From Silene latifolia (taxonomy: Eukaryota > Streptophyta > Magnoliopsida > Caryophyllales > Caryophyllaceae), in the NCBI RefSeq assembly GCF_048544455.1, contig NC_133529.1, positions 54,245,401-54,309,400 on the forward strand: a stretch of 64,000 nucleotides of DNA, given 5' to 3'. Each line of letters begins with the position of its first letter. Position 1 is the stretch's first letter. Below are positions 34,460-46,860 of the stretch, piece by piece. A program made the position numbers and the translations under genes. Under the pieces are notes generated by a model. The model was not told where the DNA came from and made no database searches. It worked only from the letters and a program-made list of their open reading frames with translations.

Positions 34460-36013
34460 CTACTGCTCATCCATCACTGTATCCTCATCACCACCACCAC
34501 CCAAAGTGCCCGCTCCTGACGCACCAAGACCCGCATCACCACCGACTCCAGCATCTGGTCTCACGTACCAAGGGGTAAAACTACCGTAGAGGTACGCCTG
34601 AGGTTCTCCCCAAGTAGACATGTCCACCCCATAAGAGTGGAAAACCGCGCTGCTGTCCCCGACTCCCCTCCACCAAACCGGATGACGTCCCGAGGTCCCA
34701 ATACCCTGAACATACGCCATCTCATGCAAGTTCTGAATTGTCAAGGTAGAGGACACACTCTCGGCAAGGTAGCTCTCACGCATCTCCGGGCTGTAAAAGG
34801 GAGGGTAACCAGGGAACTGATACTGTGGTGGCGTTGGCTGCTCTGGCTGAGTCTCAGCTACTCTCTCCCTCACTCTGCGTGGTCCCCTCCCCAACCTAGG
34901 CCGGTCCTCCTCAGCTCTCTCGTTCTCCCCCTTCCTCAGCTCGGGCATAACCTATAGGATGTCTGGGTCAATGAGGTACGTCTGCCTCGCAGGACGCCCC
35001 TCTTCCTCCTCATCCCCGTCAGAGTTGGCAGACACCACTGCCGCGGGTAAAGGCTCTGTCACTGGGAGATGCTCCGGGGCTGGTATCCGCATCCAACTCA
35101 TACCCCACACCCTTCATGCTAAACTTCCATCCGCCAAAGTTCTCAACCATTTCTGGTCGAGAAATTACTGACGGTCTAAGGTAGGTACTGTGGTGGTCAA
35201 GGGAGTATAGGCCGAGGAAGCCTCGAAGGATGTCAACCTCTTTGCTAAACGTGTGGCAATGGCACCACAACTCAGGAATCTAGTGGCAGACGAGGCCATC
35301 AAAGCTAGACTGGCACACACCATGGCAAGGGCACTAAAGGTCACTCTCTAAGACCGCTCGGGGTTAAGGTACGCCATCAACAACATCAACTCATGTGAGT
35401 TCAACTTATTCACATCCTTTCTCTCGTAAAGAAGACATGTCAAAGCACGAAGGAAAATCTTCAAAGTGACATGTTGAACATCATTAATCAACATGTTACT
35501 TGAAGTAGGAGCTGGTTTCCCAGTAAGACAAGGCATAAGACTACTGACCCCACACACCGATGGTATGTCCCGAAGAGCTCCCTTGGCGGGTTTAGCAAGG
35601 CCAAGATGAGAAGTAAACAAGTCCATGGTCAAGACAAAGCTGGTGTTCATGAGGCAGAACTCCACAGTTTGTTCCACCGCCTCGTATTTAAACGAGCTCA
35701 TGAACTCAAGAGTCAAAAAGGCATAGGAGTGCTTACGGTGGTGATACAACCCAGTCATCCCCAAGGTCTCGAAAATATGCCTAACGTCGGTCTCAATCCC
35801 CAAGTCAGTCAGAAGGGTCGCATCTATACAGCGGGTGGGTCTCATCTTACGGCCCTGCAAAGCCACAAACCTCTTCCTTTGTGCAAAATCCACAAAGACT
35901 ACAGATGGGTATTCTGGCACGGCCGAGACTACAGGGCCACTTCCCTCTCCCACTTCGGGTGCAGAAGCCCTCCTTCTCTTGCTTTGTCTGGTTCCTACGG
36001 TTGGTCTCGGCAT
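34460..36013 (-). pseudogene. D ORF1-like protein (resembles Athila ORF1 family)
   Basis: The ATG at 36013 opens 221 codons: basic start TRQSKRRRASAP, then YPSVVFVDFAQRKRFV, MRPTRCIDATLLTDLGIE and HSYAFLTLEFMSSFKYE, which align with the C protein (23899-25518). A TAG follows at 35348-35350; the middle (35347-34949) needs frame changes and has more stops but includes a small acidic DGDEEEEG patch; the last 162 codons (34948-34460) are open and Pro/Gly-rich, ending EDTVMDEQ. Overall length of about 517 codons is close to the C protein (539). It is the only coding unit of D. Role unknown. Confidence 0.68.
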
Positions 36014-37969
36014 CTGTTTTCAACACATGCCTTAAATATACAACCACATATATACTTGAAAACATGTAAAACATTCATGTACGTTCATAGAAAATAGCAA
36101 CTAAGTACACACTATCACCAACAGTCCAAAATTATAAGTAAAATTCTCAATTCTAGTCTTCAGACGGTCTCTACAGCTGTAAACGTTTTGACATATTTAG
36201 CATGAATTAACATTACTACTACTACTTTTAGAACTCAAACTTCCAAAACATCTTCACATACAAACCAATTTCACAACAGCATGAGACAAATTTCAATTTG
36301 GGGCACTTTTAAGATGGAGTTTTAAGGCAAATTTTTGAGTGAAAATCACAAAAATCAACCCTAAACATGATATGTATGACATAGATTGCTCAATTTTCCC
36401 CCTTTTACACCCAAAAGTCAACCAAAAATCAATTAAAAATTTCAAACCCTAAAATTTTCGAGTCATATTAACATCTAATTTAATTTGATTTTTGCATAGT
36501 CAACAACAATAATCATCAAAGAAAAGCATCTAGATCATATTGCAAAAATTAGAAGCAAGATTTAATTCATATAAATCGATTTCTCCAACAATTTCCAACA
36601 TCATATATGTTTCTACTAATTAAAACATCAAAATAGAACAAGTATTCATACCTTGATCAATGGATAAAGAACAAGAGCGGATTAAGCAACTAAAACACCA
36701 AGGTTTAAGCACCAAAATCAATAAGAATCAAAGGGTTTTGAGAGAGATTAGGAATTAGGGTTTGCGAAAAGAAGAAAGAATGAGAAAAAAAGAACAAAAG
36801 AATAGGGTTATGAACCCGCAATTCCCGGGTACTGTAGCACTTACTTGATCGAGTAAGTATGTTACTCGATCGAGTGGCCTCCACTCGATCGAGTTGGAGC
36901 TACTCGGTCGAGTTTTCGTAGGAAATTGCAACTTTCTCAACGCAATAGCTTCCTAACTAAATCGAATGAGGTCTACTCGGTCTAGTAGTCACTCATACTC
37001 GATTAAGGAAGGCTAGATACGAGGTCGGAAATATAAGATTAACTAAAGAGTCCTGCAAAACAGCAACGCGTGTCGATTCCAAAAATGAACTCGAATATCG
37101 GCACTGGTTAATATATTCATTCACATCACATTACTACTACACAAATACAACGTATCAATCTAACAAATACATTACCTCATTCAACTCGTTATCTTCATAC
37201 TATAATAATTATTATGCAACCAATGGACTACCTTTTAGCTTCAACACAAATACCTCTAACATGTTTTCTTTACCTCTAACCACACCATCGTGACCTCAAC
37301 AAGACGATTCCTAAACATGCATTTATAACTTTGATATTATAACTATTAATCACATCACTCTAGGCATTCACCTATCCTTCAACTTTCATTTATCATCTAA
37401 GTTTACTATTGACTAACTTATCACAACAATTGACAAACAACTTTCTCAACCCAATTAAGCCATATTGCGGAAGCATTCAACCATTCATCTATCACAGTTG
37501 CTCCACTGCCATCTTAATGACCACTACACAATTTACAACTTGCCAATCATCAACATTACTACCACATAGAAGACTCACAAGCTTCTATATCAATTACTAA
37601 TACCATCCATTTAGAACAAACACTACTATCACCATATGCCACACACACTAGCGCATATTGCAAATGATTTACCATCTCTATTCAACCACAAGATTTGACA
37701 GTTCTCACCACATGGATGCTAACATTAACATAACTTTATCACATACTTTTCTATCGTAACCATAGACTATATAAGGCACATAATTCCCGACTCCCTACTC
37801 CCATAACCAGTTATTGGCTTAAGCATAATGGGGCCATGATTTTGAAATGAGTGCGCCTACTCACCCAAAATCTAGCATCAGCTGGGGCTCCCAATATACA
37901 TACACCAGGTTCATTTTATTAGACTCACTACATTCATTAGGCTCATTTGTTACAGGTTCCAAAATCGTC
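36014..37969 (-). other. D 5' untranslated region
   Basis: About 2 kb between the primer site and the ORF1-like ATG; no gene seen. It contains a palindrome cluster at 36845-36915 (four copies) and a weaker pair at 36973-36988. The text next to it (GGGTACTGTAGCACT) resembles the flank of the B LTR cluster (GGGTACTATTCAGTGCC). Confidence 0.65.
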
Positions 37970-37981
37970 GATCTGATACCA
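37970..37981 (-). other. D primer binding site (tRNA-iMet)
   Basis: The minus strand reads TGGTATCAGATC three bases inside the 5' LTR. This differs from the tRNA-Asp type sites of A and C. Confidence 0.85.
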
Positions 37982-37984
37982 CTT

Positions 37985-39241
37985 TGTAACACACCCCATA
38001 TACCAGGGAGCCTTAACAAGACCTTCCCTAGCATATAAAGGCGTTACCATCTCGGTTGCCCGAGGAAAGCAATCATCAAAAGTCGATAAAAGAACATTTA
38101 TTTTTTATTACAAATGATTAAACCAAAACTACCGATACAAAAGATACAACTCAACATCCTTATGTGAACTATCTTTGACGTAACTTGGAAAAGACCCTTC
38201 CCTGCCAAGACTCCAGCTAACTTCTAAGACATCACCTGAAAGACCGACTGCTCACCATAAGGGATCACGGGCGACACAACAAAAGCAAACAAGAAACAAC
38301 CATACAAGGTCAGTAACTGCGGACAATATATCAACAACAGCCAACTCACAACAGTCACAACAAAACACACATACGATCCATCACCACTCCGATCAATCAC
38401 CAAATCCCTGCTCATCATCCGATCGATAACCCCGTCCTATTAATGTGCACATCCCCTCCCGTGGCGGGTTCCACGGAGTGTGAAACTAGGGCGTGAAGCC
38501 ACTCCCGCAAGTGACTCCACCCAGCCAGGGACGCGTCCAGAATATCACAGGCAGTTATACAACAGCAATCAACAATATAAACCAACAACCGTCACAATCA
38601 CCAGCAACCAATTTCACAACCAATCCAATCATACCGACGTTACAAACAACACAAGAAACGACACACTAGACAACCGACAGAAACTAAGTAGGCGAACCTA
38701 CCTTTAGCCAACCGCAGCGATTCCACGATCAATCACACGACATCAACCAAGCAAGCAATACACCTATACAAACAGTACAATAACCCATCATAACCACTAC
38801 AACCCTAACTGAAAACGACAATGACAAAGACGATGACGATGACATACCTACGCATAGCATACCGGCATCAAGACCGCTACCCGACTCAAGCAACCCATCC
38901 ATATGGCACAAGCATCCTCAAAGGCCTCCATGTAAGGAACTAGGGTGAAGGGAAGAAGGAGAGACGACTTTTAGGTTTTTAGAAAGAGGCGGAAATGATT
39001 TGCGATTCTACCAAAACACGATTATAAATCCCCGCTGAAAAGACGCTACTCGATCGAGTGGCCTCTACTCGATCGAGCCTCAAGGCTACTCGATCGAGTG
39101 GCCTCGACTAGATCGAGTACCGCACACCCAAAGGCTTGCTACGTCACAAGTCATCGCTCGTAAGGTTTCCTTAAAGACTAATACATGTCACTAAGGTCGG
39201 TCAACGTCAGTCAACGGGTCCCTAAAAGGACGGGTATTACA
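37985..39241 (-). repeat. D 5' LTR
   Basis: 1257 bp, with ends as in the 3' copy. The palindrome cluster is at 39047-39120 and the TATA-like GATTTATAAT at 39030-39021 (minus). It is followed at 39242 by TSD CGATC, where A coding resumes. Confidence 0.9.
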
Positions 39242-39246
39242 CGATC

Positions 39247-40420
39247 AATGCCATAAATCTCCGAAGCGATCTTACTTATGACGGACCGACAATGCCGAAA
39301 GACGGGGTCGTGACTGCTGATGAGACCCCGGATATTGATTTTGAGGAGTTAAGTAACGATGTCAATGCTAGACATCGTCCTGTAGCTCAATCGAGTGATA
39401 TTCCAATTCGATCGAGTGATATTCTCTCCACAGGTACTCGATCGAACACTCCCTATGTTCGATCGAGAGAGGCTCCAATTGACGAACTCGACCGAGGACA
39501 TGATTATTCTCGATCGAGTAACTTGCCCAACAAGACTATTCGATCAAGTGATTTAGCCCCTTAATCGAAATATGCTGAAATTGAAGAACTCGATCGAGAG
39601 GCATATATTAATCGATCGAGTAATTTGCCTGAAGAAATAGTTCGATCGAGTGGGAATAATGCTCGATCGAACACATGCGCTAGCGGAAGTGCTATTTCAA
39701 AGCCTAATTCTGCTACCGTGTCGTCTTCCCCTGCTGCGAAGATATCACGTAATGATAAAGGTAAAGAGAAGGTCGCATGCTCGCTTATTGCTACAAGAGT
39801 TCCTTATCCGGGACGCTTGAAAGATGCTAAAGTCGAGCGACAGTACGGTAAGTTTGTGGACGTGGTTAAGAATCTTCAGGTAACCGTCCCATTCACTGAA
39901 CTTATTACCCAGGTGCCTACTTACGCAAAATTTATGAAAGACATTTTGACGCGTAAGAGAGAGCTTAGTGAATTCGAGACTGTTGCATTTATGGAAGAGT
40001 CTAGTAATTTACTTCTTAATAAACCTCCACCGAAAATGAAAGACCCGGGTAGTTTCTCTAATACCTGTACCATAGGAAACGAAGTGATAGATAAGGCCCT
40101 TTGTGATCTAGGAGCCAGTATCAGTGTTATGCCTCTTTCTGTCTGCAAGAAACTCAATATGGGGTCACCTCAAAATGACCAACATCACCTTACAGATGGC
40201 CGATAGATCTGTTAGACAGCCCTTGGTTATCTTAGAGGACGTGCCTGTTAGAGTGGGCAAGTTTTTTATTCCAGTGGACTTTATTGTTTTAGACATGGCT
40301 GAGGATACCCGGACCCCAATTATACTAGGAAGACCATTCTTATGTACAGTTGGGGCCATTATTGATGTCAAACACGGGCGTTTGACTCTTAAAGTGGGGG
40401 GATCATGCGATCACTTTTAG
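39247..40420 (+). pseudogene. A gag-protease linker and aspartic protease
   Basis: The frame continues from 31365. The linker (39384-39670) is built around CGATCGAGT-type words translated as RSSD, RSSN, RSNT and ELDRE; a TAA interrupts it at 39562. The retropepsin-like domain follows: RQYGKFVDVVKNLQVTVPF, then CDLGASISVMPLSVCK with the catalytic Asp (about 40105), then after a frameshift near 40160 ITLQMADRSVRQPLV, FFIPVDFIVLDM and PIILGRPFL. A G run near 40397 causes another frameshift. Protease cleaves the polyprotein during particle maturation. Confidence 0.87.
39384..39670 (+). repeat. Palindrome array inside A coding sequence
   Basis: About ten CGATCGA-core words (including ATCGAGTG, CTCGATCGAAC, CTCGATCGAGTAA, CTCGATCGAGAG, TTCGATCGAGTGG) occur in under 290 bp. 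Most are read as CGA TCG AGT (Arg-Ser-Ser), but GAACTCGATCGAGAG and GAACTCGACCGAGG are read as CTC GAT CGA (Leu-Asp-Arg). Confidence 0.85.
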
Positions 40421-40421
40421 T

Positions 40422-41417
40422 TTGCCTGGTACACTAGCTCGCCCAATGATAGAGGATACTTTCTATTCAGTTGATATTGTTGATGAGTCTGTTTATGAGC
40501 TCTGGTCGGATTCCTTCATAAAGGATCCACTAGAGGCTCTGATGCTTTTGGATGAGTGTGCAGATAACCCAGTGAACAATGATGCTGTGTTGGATTTGCT
40601 AGAAGCTGCATTAGATGAGCGTGAACTCACCGACGCTGAAGGAGAGAGAGTGGAACAAATGATCAATACACTTTGCGCCATAGAGGTAAAGGTACCTAAG
40701 CGTAAGCCTCTTCCTTCTCATCTTAAATATGCTTTCTTAGATGATATAGAGCAATACCCAGTCATTGTTAGTGCTAAATTGAATGATAATCAGCTGACCG
40801 CTTTAATACCTGTTCTTAAGAAAAACAGGAAGGCCATGGGTTATTCATTGGATGACATTAAGGGCATTAGTCCTGACATTTGTATGCATGGAATTGATCT
40901 TGAGGAAGATCACAAGCCTTGTAGACAGGGTCAGCGCCGTCTGAACCAGAAAATGCAAGATGTTATGATGGCTGAGGTAATAAAGCTGCTCGACGTAGGT
41001 ATTATCTATTATGTTGGTCATTCTAAGTGGGTGAGTCCGGTTCAGGTAAATCCTAAGAAAGGAGGGACTACTGTGGTCAAGAATGATAAGAACGAATTGA
41101 TACCTACGAGAGTAGTGACTGGTTGGCGGATGTGCATAGACTACAGATAGCTAAATGCCGCCACAAAGAAAGATCACTTTCCCCTTCCTTTCATTGATCA
41201 GATGGTAGAGAGGTTAGCTTCTCATAAGTTTTTCTGTTATCTAGATGGATACTCAGGGTTCTTTCAGATTCCTATTCATCCAGACGATCAGGAAAAGACT
41301 ACTTTTACTTGTTCTCAGGGTGTTTTTGCTTATCGCAGGATGCCTTTTGGTTTATGTAATGCCCCTGCCACCTTTCAAAGTTACATGATGGGGATATTTT
41401 CTGAGTATATAGAGTCT
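40422..41417 (+). pseudogene. A reverse transcriptase, first part
   Basis: This runs from the protease-RT linker (ARPMIEDTFYSVDIVDES) through the N-terminal RT: AKLNDNQLTALIPVLKKNR, GISPDICMHGIDLEEDHKP, VVTGWRMCIDYR, then an in-frame TAG (41148-41150), then LNAATKKDHFPLPFIDQM, GYSGFFQIPIHPDDQEKTTF and MPFGLCNAPATFQ. The sequence is Athila-like. It is cut at IESI by element F (TSD ATTAT, 41418-41422) just before the catalytic box, which lies at 56083 onward. Confidence 0.9.
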
Positions 41418-41422
41418 ATTAT

Positions 41423-42281
41423 TGATACGAAAATTACTCAAAAGAATAAGATTCGTTAGAGTTGCAGCGGAATTAATAAACTGGACAGTTTTGAAAACTG
41501 TCTGATTGTCGATTTTATATGATTTGAACGGTTTATTGAACTGTCTGATTCAGAACGAGAACTTAGTAATTTTTATGTGTTTTTTGTGATATAAATGAAA
41601 CAAGAAAATAAAAGGATATTTCCTTGAGCTAGACCTATAGCTCAACCAATGGTGAATTATAATCAAGACCTATTAATTATAACTCGTGTTAATGTTCGAA
41701 AACGCGTCAAACAATAACGGGGTATGGAACGAAACTTGTCAAACCTTGATGCTTACACAATGTAAACAAAAACTTTGCAAGTTTATTGATAATTCTTGGA
41801 TATGAAATAAGGATACAATAGCTCCCTATTTATACTAAGCTAGACCGACTCCTAGAAGGACTTAAGGAAACAATCAACTTTCCTAATCTTACTCGACTTA
41901 AGCTATGGCTAATTTGCCTTATTATAATCCTAATACTTTTAGGGAAAATAATTAAAGGAAATAATTAACTAAACCAAATTTTAAGAAAATTGGAAACTTT
42001 CCAAAAACCGGATAGACTACTAATTAGGAAAACTTAAATAAGGAAAGATATGGCAATCGACTTTGTGCTTGCCTATGCACGTTTCCTTGCTTCTCCACAC
42101 TCGGTCTTTGTTGCTTGGCGTCCAAGGTAAGACTATACTTGGAGCCCAAGTAAACACACGACTCCTTTGGCTGACTCGGACTTGGCACCAAATAGTCGAT
42201 GGATCAACGAGCGATCTCATGGATGTTTCATTTAACTGCTCCCAGTCCAAGTTAACGTCCTCGGCAATCAATATCGTATCA
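41423..42281 (-). repeat. F 3' LTR
   Basis: 859 bp, close match to 55222-56079 with scattered substitutions. The polypurine tract complement TCCCCTCCCCCTTTGAAAGG follows at 42282. The integrase frame continues through the tract into this LTR and stops at about 42020. Confidence 0.92.
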
Positions 42282-43044
42282 TCCCCTCCCCCTTTGAAAG
42301 GAATTGTCCTCAATTCAGAAATCCCATCATCGTCAAGGTATGAAGATAGATCCCCTACATTAAATGTAGCATGTACTCCATAGTCTCCTGGAAGTTCGAT
42401 CTTGTATGCATTATCATTCACTTTCTCGGTCACTTTGTAAGGTCCCTCGGCCCTTGGCATTAATTTGTTCTTCCTCTTGCTACGGAACCTTCCTTTCCTC
42501 AAATGTAACCATACCAAATCTCCTGGATTAAAAAGCCTTGGCTTCCTATGTTTGTTTGATTTCTTCTTGTAAGCCTCATTAACGGTTTTGATCCGTTCCC
42601 TTACCGGTTCATGCAACTTGATCATAGACTTCAATTTTGACTCTGCATCCTTATGCACCAATTCATCTTTAGGTAGCGGTATCAAGTCTAACGGTAAGTA
42701 AGGGTTCAAACCATAAACAACTTCAAATGGAGAGTGAGTTGCTGCAAACGTGGGAGAACGATTGTAAGCGAACTCGGCATGTGATAATTTTAAATCCCAA
42801 TCCTTTTGAGTCTTGCTTACCAATCCTCACAAAATAGTTCCAAGAATACGATTAGTAACTTCGGTTTGCCCATCTGTTTGAGGATGGTGTGAAGTACTAA
42901 ATAAGAGCTTTGTTCCAACCTTCCTCCATAACGTGTTCCAAAAGCAACTCAAAAATTTCGAATCACAATCAGAAACTATTGTCTTTGGTATTCCATGTAG
43001 ACGAACGATCTCCTTGTAATACAAATCAGCCACATTGCTTGCGT
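42020..43044 (-). pseudogene. F integrase, catalytic second half and C-terminus
   Basis: This resumes after G with [19 protein letters not shown] (second acidic residue) and [16 protein letters not shown] (the Glu). A TGA at 42827-42829 follows, then VSKTQKDWDLKLSHAEFAYNR, SPFEVVYGLNPYLPLDLIP and the GPY-like region GDLVWLHLRKGRF, MPRAEGPYKVTEKVNDNAYK. The frame goes on through TIPFKGGGDD, which is encoded by the polypurine tract, and ~87 codons into the 3' LTR. No canonical chromodomain is seen. Integrase joins cDNA to the chromosome. Confidence 0.88.
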
Positions 43045-43049
43045 CATCC

Positions 43050-44356
43050 TGTTAGGTTCATATACCTATTATTAGACTCCTCTAATAGTGAACTAATTAA
43101 CTTGTTAATTATTTGTTCTTTAGATCTAGTGCATGCATAACAAAATGAGAGATTTATAAGAAAAACAATGTTCCTTACATTGTTGGTTGGTTCGAAAATT
43201 TGGGCACAAGTAAGGTCACCTTCCTTCACTTGTTCTTGAGCTAATAATGATGGATGATCCTCCTAAGACTCCAAGTATAGAAGCCACTCCAATAAATTGC
43301 ACCCAAGATTAATCCCAAAAATTCCTACTAATATTAACTAGATATTTAGTAGAAATATAACCTTAATAATACTAATGTTCTTGTATTACTACCTCTAGTA
43401 ATATATGATAAGTGTATTAGTAATCTAGAGAGTTATTTGATCTTGCATGTGAGGGAAGTTTTGAGAGAAGCATGAGGGAAAAACAAGCAAAACAAGAGTT
43501 GTTGAAAATGAGCAACAAATGCTCATTTTAAGACACCAAAACCGGTGGCCTCAAAGGCATGGGAGAATCTTTCCCATTTGTTTTTTAGCTCTTGTTTAGC
43601 ATGTTTAGTGTATAGGGAACAATAGTGTAAGATATAGCATGATAAAAGCTTCATATGACAAGTCACAATCATGCTTTAATCCAAACAGATAAAGACAAAA
43701 GAGCATCTTGTGCTCTCTTGTTTTGGCCGAAATAATGGTCTTATTTTGGTCCATTTTTGCCTTTTGTCATTTGTCCCACAAATGCTTATAAGTCATATGT
43801 TTAACTATCTTACATATTTAATTATTAATGTAATCATTTTACACTTAAATATTACCATTAATAATATAATATACACTCCACTTTTTGAGTAGTATACTAC
43901 CATTATATCAACATATAATGGGTCCCATAATTTCTAGTTAGTTAAAATTACAACTTCTTGTAACTTTAAATAACTAATTACCTCTACCTCAAAACTTATA
44001 TTAATACCTCAACTAATTTAGTAATATAACACTTAATTAATAAATTTAATCTTATTTAATCACATTAAAATAAGACGCAAAATTGCACTCCCATAATTAA
44101 GGAATTAATTAATTCAGACGCATACAATTAATTAAATATCTATTTGGGCCTCATCCTATAGGTGTGACCTAAAGGGATCAACTGACCACCACCGTCACAC
44201 GACAGTAATGTCAAACTCTAGTTAGCCAATCATTACCGATTAATGACGGTCAGTCGATTGTATAAAGAATCATCCCTCACGTATTCTTAGTATGAGATTT
44301 AATAATGATATTTAAATCATGTGATCGCACTATTGTTGAGGACACATTTCCCAACA
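43050..44356 (-). repeat. G 3' LTR
   Basis: Almost identical to 50400-51707. The polypurine tract complement (ATCTCCCACTTGTCCTCG) follows at 44357. Confidence 0.95.
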
Positions 44357-46860
44357 ATCTCCCACTTGTCCTCGACAAGTGTGCGTCACCAATTCTCTTG
44401 TCCTATTACAATCTCCCACTCAATGCAAGGTGTCTTGCAGTCGTATTTACATTTGATCATATCTTGAGTGGTTTTCTCGATCCGGAGATTAAGCGTCTGA
44501 CCGGAATTATCTATCATAGATACCTTCCGAGCGTGGCCACGCATTTCTAATTAACTACTCCTCGAGTGGCCTTGAGATTTCAAACAACCCGACAAGGGGT
44601 GGACAATTCCTATCGCCCTATTCCTTCGTTCCACAGTCCATCATAACCCAAAATATACCCAGTTTGACCTCATTTACGAAATCGTAGAGTATAAATCAAA
44701 GCTAATCAGAAGTTGTGCCAACTTGGGCGAATAGTCTCTATTCAAAAGAATTGACTCATAAGAATACTATAGTATCTCTTGCCACGACCAGGCTTTATGA
44801 ATTACCAGAACTCTATAAGCGGTCACTGCCCGATAGACTGTCCCATACAGCCTGCCTATGTGATCGACTAGTCATCCCATATGACTCTATGGCACTTGAA
44901 CTTGCCATCAATCGCATCACACTCTAGTCACTTGGAGACGTCACCTCATATAAGTAACTAGGGGCGAATACCATGTCAATCCAGTTCACTTTAATGGGGT
45001 TCAGTTTGTCTCTACAACCCATTCGGATACGACAAGGTAATGGGTGAGTTTAATAAAACTCAAACGATAAATATGATTATCACATATGAATAGTCAATAC
45101 ACTATTACTACTTCATATTCTATAATCTTTAGTGTATTATTAACACTAGTTAAAATGCAATACAAGCATGGCAAGTGGATATACCCGATATCCATATATA
45201 TTCCAACTTTATTAATTGCTATTTCCTTCCATTCAATGTCATCTCTAATGACATGAATTCATTTCTAAGTATTTGTCTAGACTTATTGCTAGACTTGGGC
45301 TTTTTAACTTGAAAGATGCTCCCACTGTTATCGCATAACTTGTGATAAAGTCATTTGTAGAGGGATTCACCCTTAATCCCTACGTTGACTATTTTATCGC
45401 AACTTACTTAGATTCCTTTTGAAGATATTTGCAATGCGCGAAACTAAAACACCTTTCTTAGTCTCTTACTCCTTAGTCAACAAGTCACCCTAGGATTTCA
45501 ACAAATCCCTTATAGTTTGGAAACTAAAGTTTGTGCAACCCTTCAACACTTAATTTAGTTTATCATCCAAACATGTGAATGAATCCTTAACTCTTCTCAA
45601 GAATTTCAAGGATGTTCTTTAAGGCTCTCACAAGCCATATCATGGGAATTATCTTGTTATTGACTTATAATGCCCTAGGCATATTTTTCATCACAACACG
45701 TGCGTCTGTTGGCATACGTAATCGTTCTAATGGCGGAAACATTAGCAATTGATTTCATGTAATCAACAATTTAATGGGTTCAGTGAACGACCATGATTCC
45801 ATCATAGTAATTCCACTTTCATCATCATGAATAAGCCATTCAGCTTTGTTGTTGTACAACAGATGTGAAATATCTTATCCTCATAAGACTCTCAACTCTA
45901 TGCCAATATTCTCTCACATAGATTCAAAATCTAGAATACTTTGCATCCCTTTCCATGTCTCCCAATTACTCTTACCAGAAGAGATCATTGGTATATTATT
46001 CTCAATAAGTAATATGTTATCAACATATAAGACATGGAGAAACAATTCTATCTCCCACTTAACTTCATGTATATCATGATTCTTCAATCATGTGAATGAA
46101 ACAATTCACTATAATCACATGAACGAAAAGTATAATCCTTTAATGCTAGCTTAAGACCATCTTGTGATCACTTAAGATAGCTACGCATATTATGTTAGGA
46201 TTCTTATATCTTCATCTAAGGTTTTGTGTTTCAAACACTTCCTTCTCTAAATTCCCATTTTAGAAAAGCGAATTCTATTTGCCATTTTATCATTAAAATG
46301 AAATGCGGCAATTCCTAACACAATTTATCTTGATCAACATCTTCATGTAAATCTTATGCATTTGTGTACTCTTGAGCTCTATTTACTTTTGAGGAGACCC
46401 GCGCCTTAAAGTAAATCTACTCTTGAGTAACAATTTTCGGATTGTAATGCTTCGGCTCGTATGTAACAAGGTCATGATACTATTACTTTCACAAAGTAAT
46501 ATTTTTAAACAATAAGACATGTGCGATAAACTCCCATTGAACTATACTTCCAATCTATCTTCATAGACTATAGTTCATTTACACTCCAACTCTATAATTC
46601 TATTACTTTCACAAAGTAACATTTCAACTATAAGAGATGTTTGTGACGATACAATCTTCTCCCACTCTATCTCTCAGAAATACATCTATCTTCTTGAGAG
46701 ATAGCTTTGTGAGTCACAAACATATATATATGACGGAGTATTAGTGTTTATCTAGACTATGTATTAGCTTTCAAAAGACCATCTTAACATGGCAGCTTGA
46801 TAATATACGAGTCTTATCCATGTCATCTGTTTAATAGACTCTCTATTCTAGGTATCTCAT
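44357..46860 (-). pseudogene. G 3' region with RT/RNase H ruins
   Basis: After the polypurine tract comes about 800 bp of non-coding DNA resembling 823-1774 of Copia-1. From about 45230 to 46430 short stretches on the minus strand parallel Copia-1 RNase H and RT (for example around 45275-45310, matching 1950-1985), but stops and frameshifts are so frequent that no domain is continuous. I see no intact YxDD box. This RT could not have worked when G inserted. Confidence 0.65.

Larger units (their letters stand above)
31371..39241 (-). mobile_element. D: non-autonomous gypsy element carrying only an ORF1-like gene
   Basis: Minus-strand element with 5' LTR 39241-37985 (1257 bp) and 3' LTR 32684-31371 (1314 bp). 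The TSD CGATC is exact at 31366-31370 and 39242-39246. LTRs start TGTAATACCCG and end GTGTTACA on the minus strand. The primer site is tRNA-iMet type, and the polypurine junction (GACGAATTTC...AAGGAGGGAAGAC) is Tekay-like. The 5.3 kb internal region holds only an Athila-ORF1-like frame, without gag, protease or RT. The coding content and the LTR type thus belong to different gypsy lineages. Confidence 0.88.

Noticed and set aside
39384..39670. Regular palindromic words resembling a CRISPR array or bacterial GATC sites
   Set aside because: Spacing is irregular, the units are 8-14 bp, the DNA is a plant nuclear retrotransposon and no cas genes exist.
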